Notes: generated from the letters alone by a model not told the origin. A stretch of DNA of 32,546 nt from Prevotella falsenii DSM 22864 = JCM 15124 (GCF_000613945.1 NZ_BAJY01000030.1:1-32546); one strand, 5' to 3'; shown: positions 8,778 through 18,394, counted from the first letter of the stretch. Numbers and translations are program-made.

Positions 8778-8807
8778 ATACTTAGTCGTTTAATAGTTTT
8801 GATGTTG

Positions 8808-8815
8808 CAAATTTA
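8808..8815 (-). promoter_or_regulatory. possible promoter of the small ORF, -7 element
   Basis: The minus strand reads TAAATTTG, a TAnnTTTG match 31 bases upstream of the ATG at 8777. No TTTG lies at the right distance for a -33 element. Confidence 0.35.
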
Positions 8816-8845
8816 AGGGGTAAATGCACAAAAACACCTTGCAAA

Positions 8846-9054
8846 ATCGGACAAAGATCTGTCAGTATCGGACATTCTTCATTTTTGCGATCTTGCGAAA
8901 TCGGACATTTCACCCGTGTAACTCATTGTTATATTGCGTTTTACTACTGACAGATTAAGAGCTTTTAACAAATGGGGATTTTTGATGATTGGAAGCCCGA
9001 ATTTTGGAAAAAACGCAATGACGGCAACAGAATGATTTTTGCCGAAATCGGGCA
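8846..9054. promoter_or_regulatory. possible operator: repeated ATCGGACA
   Basis: ATCGGACA occurs at 8846-8853, 8867-8874 and 8900-8907, and a variant ATCGGGCA at 9047-9054. All lie in the 467-base gap between the small ORF and the hybrid kinase, upstream of the kinase promoter. Starts are 21 and 33 bases apart for the first three, so the sites are on about two helical faces. Regulator unknown; the kinase's own AraC domain is one candidate. Confidence 0.35.
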
Positions 9055-9092
9055 TAAATCTTCGTCGAAACAGTGCAATTTTCCCAACTACT

Positions 9093-9124
9093 TTTGTAAA
9101 AAGTCAAAAAAAGTATTATCTTTG
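9093..9124 (+). promoter_or_regulatory. hybrid kinase promoter (-33 TTTG, -7 TATCTTTG)
   Basis: TTTG at 9093-9096 and TATCTTTG at 9117-9124 are separated by 20 bases, which is the textbook Bacteroidetes sigma-ABfr spacing. Transcription should start near 9131, giving a leader of 110-160 bases before the kinase start. Confidence 0.75.
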
Positions 9125-9144
9125 CACCCATAATTCTAATAGTA

Positions 9145-9267
9145 ATGGAACATCTAAGAGAAATGCCCGGCCGGATAAGGGGCAAGGAAACTATGAAAAC
9201 CATTTCTATGAACAAACAACATCACATACTGCAACACTGTAAATATGGCAACAAAAAAACTCTATAG
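9145..9267 (+). CDS. possible 40-residue leader ORF
   Basis: Begins with the first ATG after the predicted transcription start, runs 40 codons and stops at TAG 9265-9267, overlapping the annotated kinase start (9245) in another frame. The peptide (MEHLREMPGRIRGKE, later HHILQHC) has no recognisable domain. Its stop lies 12 bases before a perfect 9-bp hairpin. It may be a translated leader that controls the kinase gene, or simply untranslated sequence. No homology supports it. Confidence 0.25.
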   Translation: MEHLREMPGRIRGKETMKTISMNKQHHILQHCKYGNKKTL

Positions 9268-12135
9268 CTCTTTCGTAAACCTTTCCACATTTATGGAAAG
9301 GTCAAGACACTGCTACCGGGCTTTAAGCATATCAGGGGTATTTATTTCAATTGCTTTCCTGTTCGCTTCGTGCGGGAAAGAACCTGTTTCTTTTACTGCC
9401 GAACAGCGGAAGGCAGCCGACAGCATCGTGCGCTCCACGCACGGTATCGACTCGCTTGCCTTGTTGCAAAAGCGATTGGAAAGCGAGAACGACAAACTTG
9501 GCAGCATCATCGCCCTGAGAGAATGGGGCAAGGCACTGCGCAACGAGAGCCGTTTCGATGAAGCCCTGAACATACACAGCAAAGGATTGGAACAGGCGGA
9601 AGCCATCGACGACACGCTGGAATGGGTGCAGGCATTGAACAATGTGGGCACGAACTACCGACGCATGGGCGTGCTCGACGTGGCACAGGAATACCATTAT
9701 AAGGCATGGACATTGAGCGACGAGTGCACCGATACTTCGTTCGTCGCCAAGAAGAACCGAGTGATGTCGCTCAACGGATTGGGCAATATCTACATGACTT
9801 TAGGCAACTATGAACGCGCTGACAGCGCACTGCGCAAGGCACTGAAAGGCGAACAAGCATTAAAGAGCGCAGTGGGACAAGCCATTAACTATGCCAATCT
9901 CGGCTCAATTTTCGAGCATCGTGGAAAAACCGACTCGGCATGGGTGTACTTCCGTCGTTCAATGCAGTATAATCAGGAAGCAGGCAATACGCTCGGCATA
10001 TCGCTCTGCCACAATTATTTCGGTTCGCTTTACGAAAAAGCGCGACAATACGATAAAGCAACAGAGGAATACAAAACCGCCTATCAACTGATGCAAACCT
10101 CGAAAGACGAGTGGCACGCCCTGAACACGCTCATAGCACTTGCAGGCGTTTATCAGACCACCGGCAACGAGGCGAAAGAGATGGAGTACCTCGGCAAAGC
10201 AAAGACAATAGCCGACAACATCAAGTCGAGAGAACATCAGGCGGAAATCCACAACTTATATTATAAACACTACAAACGGATAGGCGACTACCGTACAGCC
10301 CTTTCGTTCCACGAGCAAGCCACCGCCATGCAAGACAGTGTGCTGGATATAGAAAAGGTGAACCGCATTCAGAACACGAGTCTGAACATCGAGCGCAACC
10401 GCCAGAAGAGGGAGATGGACGGAGCAAAGATGAAGCTGGAAGAAGAACGGACGGCACGCAATATAGGCTTTGCTGTTTTGGGAGGCGTGTTGCTTATCGT
10501 GGCAGGAATATTGGCAATGGTGCTTTACACCAGCCGAGTCAGACGGCGCAGTCATCAGGCATTGAAAAAACTGTCGGCGTTGCGCGAGAACTTCTTCACC
10601 AACATTACCCACGAGTTCCGCACACCGCTCACGGTGATACTCGGCTTAAGCCACGACTTGCAAGCAAATGACACCGAAGCTGACAAGAATAAAGTGATGG
10701 ACAAGGCACAGACCATTGAACGGCAGGGCAAGGGCTTGCTTACGCTTATCAACCAACTCTTGGACATTTCAAAAATAAAATCGTCGGTGGGCATTCCCGA
10801 CTGGCACAACGGCAACATTACGGCGCATCTCGCCATGATTATCGAAACCTACCGCGACTATGCGCGCAGTCGCAACATCGCTCTGCAGTTCTTTGCCAAG
10901 GAGGCAGTGGAGATGGACTTCGTGCCCGACTATGTGAACAAAGTGCTGAACAACCTGCTCTCCAACGCTTTCAAGTTCACGCCCGAATACGGCAAGATTA
11001 ATGTTTCGGTGTGGAGTAAAGACAAGCATTTGCGTGTCGATGTGTCCGATACGGGCAAAGGAATGGAAAAGGATACGCTTACCCATGTGTTCGAGCCGTT
11101 CTATCAGGCAGAAAGCGAGGTAAGAAACATCGGTACGGGCGTGGGACTGGCACTCGTCAAGCAGATTATCGATGCTTTAGAAGGAAGCATCACCGTGGAA
11201 AGCGAAGTGGGCAAAGGTACGGCTTTCCATGTCAGCGTGCCTATTCGCAACGACCACAAACGACAGCTTGCCTACAATCCGAAAGCCTACACACCGCTCT
11301 TGCCCGAGACCGAGACAGAACTTACAGATAGCGAGACCGACGACAACCGCTGCCGTCTACTCGTTATTGAAGATAACCGAGACATTGCCGCCTATATCGG
11401 TGCGCAATTTGCCGACCGTTATGCTGTTTCCTATGCGGGCAACGGACAGGAAGGTTGGGAAAAGCGTTGGAACTCGTGCCCGACCTCATTATTACCGACC
11501 TGATGATGCCCGGCATGGACGGATTGGAAATATGCCGACAAGTGCGCGCCAACGAGATAGTGAACCATATTCCCATCATCGTTGTTACGGCGAAGATTAC
11601 GAAAGAGGAACGCATAGAAGGAATAAAAGCCGGTGCCGATGCTTATCTTTTCAAGCCGTTCAACAGCGACGAACTACGCACAAGAGTAGAAAAATTGCTG
11701 GAAGGACGACGACTCTTGCAAGAGAAGTTCATGCAGAAAATGATGGAGAACAAAGACACCAAGGCACAAGAGTACGACAAACTGGACGATGCCGATTTGC
11801 ATTTCTTAGCAAAAGTATCGGAAGCAATATATATTCAGCTCAGTCGAAACAAGAGCATCGACGTTTCTCTCGTTGCAAGCAATGTTTGCATGAGTGTTCG
11901 GCAGTTCCACCGCAAGATAGTTTCCCTCACCGGTTGTACGCCTACGGCTTATATTCAGCGGCTCAAAATCAAGAAAGCGAAAAACCTGCTTGAAAGAAAA
12001 CCGCAGATGAGCTTCAGCGAAGTGGCAGACAGAAGTGGTTTCAGCGACTATTCCAACTTTGTGCGTGCCTTTAAGAACGTATGCGGCTACACACCTACCG
12101 AATACAGAAAAAGGGAAGATTTTATAAACGAATAA
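9245..12135 (+). pseudogene. TPR hybrid histidine kinase / AraC regulator, frameshifted as read
   Basis: A one-protein two-component system of about 963 residues if repaired. Order: signal peptide with lipobox (LFASC, Cys43); TPR repeats (about 45-395), probably periplasmic; a transmembrane helix near 405-430; HisKA with the phospho-acceptor His456 in NITHEFRTPL; HATPase (NLLSNAFKFTP, DTGKGME, GTGVGLALVKQ); receiver domain (LLVIEDNRDIA, Asp about 752 in LIITDLMMPGMDG); and an AraC-type HTH (RQFHRKI, FSDYSNFVRAFK). The frame breaks at 11460-11463, where AAAA should be five A's (EGWEKALELVPD). ATG 9245 gives a 27-residue n-region; ATG 9293 gives a more normal signal peptide. Its targets are unknown. 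The nearby adhesin is a possible one by position only. Confidence 0.9.
9279..9302 (+). promoter_or_regulatory. 9-bp hairpin over an alternative kinase start codon
   Basis: ACCTTTCCA at 9279-9287 pairs perfectly with TGGAAAGGT at 9294-9302 around a 6-base loop. The ATG at 9293, the in-frame start that gives the most ordinary lipoprotein signal peptide, falls at the loop/stem edge, so folding would hide it from ribosomes. Confidence 0.5.
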
Positions 12136-12138
12136 CGT

Positions 12139-12187
12139 AACCCCATGAGAATTAATTTAGTACATACTTAATTCTTCCGATGGGGTT
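12139..12187. terminator. hairpin between convergent genes
   Basis: AACCCCAT at 12139-12146 pairs with ATGGGGTT at 12180-12187, and AATTAA/TTAATT adds a second stem inside. It lies 4 bases after the kinase stop. T-rich sequence follows on the plus side but there is no clean U-run. It probably serves both the kinase gene and the convergent lipoprotein gene. Confidence 0.5.
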
Positions 12188-12226
12188 CATTCAGACTTTT
12201 CATTTTGTATTGATAATTCTTTGAGC

Positions 12227-12748
12227 TTATTGCTCACTGTTGTAATTCTTAATCATATCCGAATTTAAGTGGCTGAGCACTATCTGCATACTTCCTTTGC
12301 TGAATGCAAGTCGGTAGAGTCCGCCTTGCTTGTCTTTCCGCTTGTAAGTGTAGGCGTATTCTTTTACTTTCCAGCAAGTATCCTGTAGAGCAGCCTGTTC
12401 TACCTTTTCGTAAAATGCTTGCGACGGAATGGTGTCGAAACTTAATATGGCTGAATAGTTGCCACCCGCTACCGTCTCTTCATCGAGGGCAATACTGACA
12501 GAGTCGGGAATAATAGGTTGCTGTTTCAAAACCTTATACTTCGGAAAACGTATATTCGTGATAGCCGACAGGTCGATATTCAGCGTCGTGTCGTTTACAA
12601 TCGGGGCAAACACAGAAGCTGCTACCGTATCTCTCGGCGATGGCGAAGGAGCAGCATTGTTGTTGCACGAAGCAAAACCAAGAAGTCCTGCCAATGCAGC
12701 GCACAATGCAGTGTAAAGCGTTCGTTTGTTCAGCATTCCTTTCATCAT
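12227..12748 (-). CDS. lipoprotein, function unknown, downstream of PBP1A
   Basis: From the ATG at 12748 the product is 173 residues. A TTG 12 bases further upstream would add four residues, but the ATG lies just 1 base past the PBP stop and is preferred. The signal peptide ends in a lipobox (LLGFASC) followed by NNN and a Pro/Ser linker. The mature domain (FPKYKVLKQQPI, FYEKVEQAALQDTCWKV, YTYKRKDKQGGLYRL) is unknown to me. Tight coupling to the class A PBP suggests an envelope role, possibly a partner of the synthase; that is inference from position. Confidence 0.75.
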   Translation of the reverse strand: MMKGMLNKRTLYTALCAALAGLLGFASCNNNAAPSPSPRDTVAASVFAPIVNDTTLNIDLSAITNIRFPKYKVLKQQPIIPDSVSIALDEETVAGGNYSAILSFDTIPSQAFYEKVEQAALQDTCWKVKEYAYTYKRKDKQGGLYRLAFSKGSMQIVLSHLNSDMIKNYNSEQ

Positions 12749-12749
12749 C

Positions 12750-15260
12750 TTATACTTCAAGTGGCTCTATGCGCGGCTTTGGAACATGAATAGGAGCGTT
12801 TGACGGTTGCTTGGGTTTATTGTTCTCTTCATTTTCGCGAGGAGGCACTATCCTGTCTTCCATATTCCTGTTCTCATCGCCTTCCGCATCTTGCTCGTTC
12901 TCATCGGGCAAACCCTCTTGCTCATTTCTGTAATAGAGATGCAGGCTATCGGGTTCTCGTGCCGGTTGAACCACCGACTGACAATTGTACATTGCAGGGT
13001 CTATCTCTTTTTCCGGATTTGGCAACCACTTTGCATGATACTTTTGGAAAGCCTTGTCGCGCATTAAATCGTAAATAAAGTTACCACACATCGGAAGTGC
13101 CGTCTTGGAACCTTGCCCTAAAGCACCTGTTCGGAAATGAATGCTACGATATTCGCCACCTACCCATGCGCCAACGACAAGTTTAGGACTTACTGCCATG
13201 AACCAAGCATCGGAATGATTGTTGGAAGTACCTGTCTTTCCGCCCCAATCGGTATCGCCAAATATGTATTGATTTAACGTGCGGCTGGTTCCACCCGGTT
13301 CAGTAAGTCCGCCCTTTAGCAATTGCTGCATGAAGAACGCACTCTGATAAGACAACACTTGCTTGTTGTCCGGCTTTGCAACATACACTTCGTTGCCTCG
13401 CTGGTCGAGTATCTTTGTAACCACAACCGGGTCGCAATGTTCACCATCATTTGCAACCGTACAGTATGCGTTCACCATTTCAAGCAAATTTACGTCGCTC
13501 GACCCTAAAGCCAATGATGGTTCGTTTTCGAGCGGACTCTTTATACCCATGTCTTGAGCAGTGCGGATAATGTTCTTTATGCCCATCTCTTGTCCCAAGC
13601 GAACGGCTATTGTATTGATACTTCGTGCAAAGCCTGCTTTTAATGTTATAGAGTCGCCCGAGTAGTTGCCATTGGCATTGCGTGGTGTCCAAGTTTTCAA
13701 TATTCCCGTCTTTTTATCGGGTACTTCCATGCTGATATATTCATCTCTGCGCTTATCGCACGGAGCCAAACCTTGATTCATTGCTTCGGAATAGACAAAG
13801 AGTTTAAAAGTAGAACCCGGCTGACGCTGTGCCGTAACTTTATCGTACTTCCATGTTTTGAAATCTATATCACCGACCCATGCTCGCACTGCACCTGTTT
13901 CAGGCTCCATGGCAACCATTGAACAGTGCATGAACTTTACCATGTAGCGAATGGAATCCATCGATGACATTTCCTTTTCGATTATACCTTTATCATAATC
14001 GAAGAGTTTCACCTTGTGTGGCCGGTTGATGTAGTACAATACGCTGTCTGGCCGGTTGGGATATTTCTGCACCAAATTCTTATAGAATGGTTGGCGTTCT
14101 GCTATTCTTTCTATAAATCCCGGCACTAAATTGCCATTCTCGTCGCGCCATGGGTCTTGACCGCTCCAATGCCTGTCAAAATCCTGTTGAATTTTGCGCA
14201 TCTGTTTCTTTGCAGCGTCTTCTGCATATTGCTGCATGCGAGTATCAATTGTTGTATAGATTTTCAAACCGCTGCTATAAAGGTCGTAGTCGTTGTCTTT
14301 TATCCAATCCTTTAGATAATCGGCAACATATTCGCGGAAGTATTGTGCTCTGCCGTCATAATTTTCTTCTACGTGGACATCAAGTTTCATAGGTTTCCTT
14401 GAATACTTTTCGTATTCACTCTTTGCTAAATGCCCATGTGTTACCATATTATATAAAACGGTGTTACGTCTGCTAAGAGAATTTGAAGGATTTGAAATCG
14501 GGTTGTAGAAAGTTGTTGCCTTCAGCATTCCCACTAACGTCGCAACCTGTTCGGTGGTAAGTTGGCGGGGAGTAGTATTGAAATAAGTTCTTGCAGCTGT
14601 CTTTATGCCATACGCATTGTTTCCGAAATCAACCGTATTGGCATACATCGTCAATATTTCATTCTTAGAGTAAATAAACTCTATTTTGTATGCGATAATC
14701 CATTCCTTGGCTTTGACTATAAGCATTCGCAAGCCGGGAATTTTGCCCAATAATCCGGAATATTCCTTATTTCTGATTCGGAACATATTTTTAGCAAGTT
14801 GCTGCGTAATAGTAGAAGCACCACGAGCACCATCGCGCGTTACGGCATCTTTTACAGCACCACCAATACCCATAAAGTCCACTCCATGGTGGCTGTAAAA
14901 TCTTTCATCTTCAGTACTTATCAAAGCTTTCCAAAACATTGGATTTACATCTTCATACTTCACAGGTATGCGGTTTTCCTTGAAATATTTGCCTATTAGA
15001 ACAGAGTCGGCACTATATATTTCTGAAGCAGCATAGGTTGGCGGAGTTTTGATTTCAGCAAAACCGGGCGACTTACCGAAAAGCCACAAGAAATTCATAT
15101 CAACCATACCAAAGAAGATGAAGATTGACACAAAGAACGATACGATACCCAATGAAATCTTTGTGTACCATGCACGTCCTTTATACAACTTAATGTACCA
15201 TGGGAAGAAATTAAAGAATCCCTTTATAATGTTTTTGAATAATCTGATTATACTTTTCAT
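12750..15260 (-). CDS. mrcA: class A penicillin-binding protein 1A
   Basis: Bifunctional peptidoglycan glycosyltransferase and DD-transpeptidase, anchored in the inner membrane. The 836 residues start with a basic cytoplasmic segment and one transmembrane helix (about 35-53). The glycosyltransferase domain follows, with catalytic Glu117 in TEDERFYSHHG and the RGASTITQQLAKN motif. The transpeptidase has all three motifs: SxxK at Ser483-Lys486 (PGSTFKLF), SxN at 547-549 (SIN) and KTG at Lys675 (GGKTGTSNN). The C-terminal 100 residues are Glu/Asn/Pro-rich and probably disordered. It lies 57 bases after miaA, with its own -7-like element, and is followed at 1 base by a lipoprotein gene. Confidence 0.96.
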   Translation of the reverse strand: MKSIIRLFKNIIKGFFNFFPWYIKLYKGRAWYTKISLGIVSFFVSIFIFFGMVDMNFLWLFGKSPGFAEIKTPPTYAASEIYSADSVLIGKYFKENRIPVKYEDVNPMFWKALISTEDERFYSHHGVDFMGIGGAVKDAVTRDGARGASTITQQLAKNMFRIRNKEYSGLLGKIPGLRMLIVKAKEWIIAYKIEFIYSKNEILTMYANTVDFGNNAYGIKTAARTYFNTTPRQLTTEQVATLVGMLKATTFYNPISNPSNSLSRRNTVLYNMVTHGHLAKSEYEKYSRKPMKLDVHVEENYDGRAQYFREYVADYLKDWIKDNDYDLYSSGLKIYTTIDTRMQQYAEDAAKKQMRKIQQDFDRHWSGQDPWRDENGNLVPGFIERIAERQPFYKNLVQKYPNRPDSVLYYINRPHKVKLFDYDKGIIEKEMSSMDSIRYMVKFMHCSMVAMEPETGAVRAWVGDIDFKTWKYDKVTAQRQPGSTFKLFVYSEAMNQGLAPCDKRRDEYISMEVPDKKTGILKTWTPRNANGNYSGDSITLKAGFARSINTIAVRLGQEMGIKNIIRTAQDMGIKSPLENEPSLALGSSDVNLLEMVNAYCTVANDGEHCDPVVVTKILDQRGNEVYVAKPDNKQVLSYQSAFFMQQLLKGGLTEPGGTSRTLNQYIFGDTDWGGKTGTSNNHSDAWFMAVSPKLVVGAWVGGEYRSIHFRTGALGQGSKTALPMCGNFIYDLMRDKAFQKYHAKWLPNPEKEIDPAMYNCQSVVQPAREPDSLHLYYRNEQEGLPDENEQDAEGDENRNMEDRIVPPRENEENNKPKQPSNAPIHVPKPRIEPLEV

Positions 15261-15298
15261 TTAGAAGTAATTTATAGGTACTTATTCTAACAAGATTA

Positions 15299-15306
15299 CA
15301 AAAATA
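15299..15306 (-). promoter_or_regulatory. possible PBP1A promoter, -7 element
   Basis: The minus strand reads TATTTTTG, matching TAnnTTTG, 38 bases before the PBP ATG and inside the only sizeable gap of the lpxD-to-PBP run. No -33 element is evident. Confidence 0.4.
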
Positions 15307-15317
15307 CCAAAATGTTT

Positions 15318-16216
15318 TCAGAATAGAAAACTATCAATGTGTTTTAATATTTCTTTAGTTTCATTCGGGTGAAACCAACGAATATTCTTATCTCTTTTAA
15401 ACCAAGTCAGTTGCTTACGTGCATATTTTCTTGTGTTGCTTTGTATCTTGAAAACGGCTTCATCAAGAGTAGTTAAACCATCAAGATATTCAAACAGTTC
15501 TTTATAGCCAACTGTGTTCAAAGCATTTAAGTTTCGGTTATCGTATATGCGCAAAGCCTCGTCTATCATTCCCGAAGCAATCATATCTTCTGTGCGTGCG
15601 TTTATCCGCTCGTATAGTTCCTCGCGCGGGCGATTCAATCCTATTTTAATTATATTAAACGGACGTTCTTGTTTCCTGTTAGTACGATATGATGTGTATG
15701 TCCTTCCTGTTTGAATACAAACTTCAAGTGCATGAAGGACTCTGCGCGGATTTTTTTTATCTACAAATTCCCAATGAACGGGATCTAACTCTTTTAGTAA
15801 TTCGCAAAGTTTCTCTAATCCTTCGGTTTCAAGTCTTTGCATTAGCGTTTGCCGTACTTCATTGTCAATGGTAGGTATATCGTCTATACCATTACAAACA
15901 GCATCAATATACATCATCGAACCGCCAGACAAGATATACGAGGATGTTGGATTTGCTTTTAATAAACTCAAAACTTCTTGTTCATAAAGCTTGCTGAGTA
16001 ATATTCGCCAACACTTTTACAAGCAACAAAGTGGTGCTTTACACGAATCAGCTGCTCCTTTGTAGGAGCAGCTGTACCTATGGGTATCTCTTTGTATATC
16101 TGTCTTGAATCAGCATTGATAATTTCTAAACCATAATGCTGTGCAACATCAAGTGTTAAAGCAGTTTTACCAACACCTGTCGGACCTATTAATACAATAA
16201 GATTTTGTATATTCAA
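15318..16216 (-). pseudogene. miaA: tRNA dimethylallyltransferase, frameshifted as read
   Basis: Adds the dimethylallyl group to A37 of tRNAs reading UNN codons. The N-terminal part has the P-loop (IGPTGVGKTAL) and NADSRQIYKEIPIGTAAPT. The C-terminal part has SGGSMMYIDAVCNGIDDIP, KNPRRVLHALEV and TRKYARKQLTWFKRD. The two parts are in different frames. Restoring one T to the TTT run (plus-strand A's at 15986-15988) reads ASFYEQEVLSLLKAN and gives 299 residues, the normal length. The start is TTG at 16216, since no ATG precedes the P-loop strand, 6 bases after the lpxA stop. Probably a base-calling deletion, but a true mutation would be tolerable for this gene. Confidence 0.92.
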
Positions 16217-16222
16217 TGCTAT

Positions 16223-16992
16223 TTATTTAATAATTCCTCTTGATGAAGCTTGAACAAATTCAATGATATGCTGAATTTCTTTCGTCATTGGTAAAGTATC
16301 TTTTATCTTTTGGATATTTTCTTCGCGAGTTCCTTCACCATACAACAAACGGTAAGCATCATGAATTTGGTCTATCTGTTCATTTGTAAATCCTTTGCGT
16401 CTTAATCCAATAATATTAATACCTGCATATCGGATTGGCTCTTTGCCTGCAATAATATAAGGAGGAATGTCTTGAGAAAAACGGCTTCCGCTTGAATCAT
16501 TACATTACAACCAATGTTGCAAAACTGGTGGCAAAGAACGGAAGCAGAGATAATAGCATAATCCTCTACTTTAACTTCTCCTGCCAGCTTTGTTGAATTA
16601 CCGATAATAATATTTGAACCGATAATACAATCATGGGCAATGTGCATACTTTCCATAAAAAGATTGTTGTTGCCCACAATCGTTGTCCCCTTTGAAGCTG
16701 TACCGCGTGAAATGGTTACGTTTTCACGTATTGAATTATTGTCGCCAATTTCGCAGAAACTTTCTTCACCACGAAATTTCAAATCTTGCGGTTTGGTAGA
16801 AATACTTGCTCCGGGGAAAAACTCGTTTCCATTGCCAATTCGTGCACCTGTGTGTATTGTAACACTATTCAGTAGTTTGTTATTATCGCCAATTATGGTA
16901 TTATCGTCAATATAACAAAACGGACCAATGATATTATTGTCGCCTATCTTTGCATTTGGATGCACGAATGCCAAAGGACTAATAGTATTCAT
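16223..16992 (-). pseudogene. lpxA: UDP-GlcNAc acyltransferase, frameshifted as read
   Basis: First step of lipid A synthesis: transfers a 3-hydroxyacyl chain from ACP to UDP-GlcNAc in the cytoplasm. Left-handed beta-helix hexapeptides run through the N-terminal 190 residues, and the catalytic His is His120 in HIAHDCIIG. As read, the frame fails after NVMIQ. Adding one G (plus-strand C at 16491) gives GGSRFSQDIPPYIIAGKEP and then a C-terminal helical region ending SSRGIIK at a stop at 16223-16225. That makes 256 residues, the normal size. Since this enzyme is normally essential, the break is probably a sequencing deletion. It lies 8 bases after lpxC-fabZ. Confidence 0.93.
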
Positions 16993-17000
16993 AATTTTAT

Positions 17001-18389
17001 TTATTTGTTTTTTACTATTTGTGCAGTAAATGTAGCTTCTGCCACAACATTATCGCCTACAAACATATAACCTTGCATTGAGCTGATGCCATGACGTACA
17101 GGGCTTAAAAGTTCAACACGGAATAACAGGGTATCGCCCGGTACAACTTTCTGACGGAACTTTACATTATCTATTTTCAAAAAGTAGGTAGACCATCTTT
17201 CAGGTTCTTCTACTTGAGAAAGTACCAATAATCCGCCACACTGTGCCATAGCTTCTATCTGAAGGACACCGGGCATTACGGGCTCTTGTGGGAAATGTCC
17301 TTGGAAGAAAGGCTCGTTGGCGGTAATATTCTTAACACCAACTATTGTTGTTGCTCCCATCGCAACTACTTTATCGACAAGTTGCATAGGGTAACGGTGG
17401 GGGAGAAGCTCGCGTATTCGGATATTATCCATTAATGGTTCATCGTTCGGATCGTAAATAGGAGCTTGGATTTCGTGCTTGCGAATGTCTTTACGAATCA
17501 TTCTTGCAAACTTATTGTTTACAGTGTGTCCGGGTCGGGTTGCAACAATACGCCCCTTGATAGGTTTTCCAATTAAAGCCATATCGCCAATAATATCCAA
17601 CAACTTATGTCTTGTGCACTCATTATCCCAAATGAGAGGTTTGTGTTGTATGTAGCCTATACTCGTGGCGTCCATGTGTGGTACTTTAAGCAAATCAGCC
17701 AATTGGTCAAGAGTAAATTGGTCTACCTGCTTTTCATAGATAACTATTGCATTGTCGAGGTCGCCACCTTTTATAAGATTTGCTTGCAATAATGGCATAA
17801 TATCTCTAACGAATACGAAAGTTCTTGCAGGAGATATTTCGTCAGCAAACTTATCTATATCGTCAAGTGTTGCAAATTGACTGCTGATGAACTTAGATTC
17901 AAAAGAACACATTGCTGTAATTGAGAACTGTTCGTCGGGCAGAATAGTGATAATACTACCGCTTTCGTCCTTATACTCCATCTTTTTTCTAATAATGTAA
18001 TAGTCTTTTGGAGCATTTTGGTCTACGATACCTATTTCTCTAATCTTCTCAACATACATTGCTGCTGAGCCATCGAGAATAGGAAATTCCGGACCGTTAA
18101 TTTGGATTAAACAGTTGTCTATTCCCATTGCATATAGAGCGGCCATACCGTGTTCGATAGTACTGACACGTGCTTCGCCTTTCGCTATTACTGTACCGCG
18201 CTGGGTATCAATAACATTTTCTGCAATAGCATCAATGATAGGCTGTCCCTCCAAATCAATTCGTTGAATCTTGTATCCTGTATTATCTGGAGCTGGATTA
18301 AAAGTAACAGTAAGGCTTAATCCTGTGTGTAAACCTTTTCCAAAGAGGGAAAAACTTCCCTTCAGTGTTTTCTGTTTTGTTGTTTCCAT
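17001..18389 (-). CDS. lpxC: bifunctional LpxC deacetylase / FabZ dehydratase
   Basis: A fusion usual in Bacteroidetes. Residues 1 to about 305 are LpxC, the zinc deacetylase that commits UDP-3-O-acyl-GlcNAc to lipid A (zinc ligand His80 in STIEHGMAAL; RHKLLDIIGDMALIG holds further ligands). Residues about 320-462 are FabZ, the 3-hydroxyacyl-ACP dehydratase of fatty acid synthesis (LLPHRYPMQLVD near 330, catalytic His in FFQGHFPQEPVMPG near 364). At 462 residues the length fits the fusion. ATG start, 5 bases after lpxD. The fusion ties fatty acid elongation to lipid A commitment, because both enzymes draw on the hydroxyacyl-ACP pool. Confidence 0.97.
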   Translation of the reverse strand: METTKQKTLKGSFSLFGKGLHTGLSLTVTFNPAPDNTGYKIQRIDLEGQPIIDAIAENVIDTQRGTVIAKGEARVSTIEHGMAALYAMGIDNCLIQINGPEFPILDGSAAMYVEKIREIGIVDQNAPKDYYIIRKKMEYKDESGSIITILPDEQFSITAMCSFESKFISSQFATLDDIDKFADEISPARTFVFVRDIMPLLQANLIKGGDLDNAIVIYEKQVDQFTLDQLADLLKVPHMDATSIGYIQHKPLIWDNECTRHKLLDIIGDMALIGKPIKGRIVATRPGHTVNNKFARMIRKDIRKHEIQAPIYDPNDEPLMDNIRIRELLPHRYPMQLVDKVVAMGATTIVGVKNITANEPFFQGHFPQEPVMPGVLQIEAMAQCGGLLVLSQVEEPERWSTYFLKIDNVKFRQKVVPGDTLLFRVELLSPVRHGISSMQGYMFVGDNVVAEATFTAQIVKNK

Positions 18390-18394
18390 ATCTA

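Noticed and set aside
8175..8816. 213-residue plus-strand frame across the tandem repeats
   Set aside because: Its repeats are the 69-base unit read in another frame, and the minus-strand small ORF explains the right half better.
11229..11993. 254-residue open frame on the plus strand within the hybrid kinase
   Set aside because: It is a shifted reading of the receiver and AraC domains, Arg/Thr-rich without motifs.
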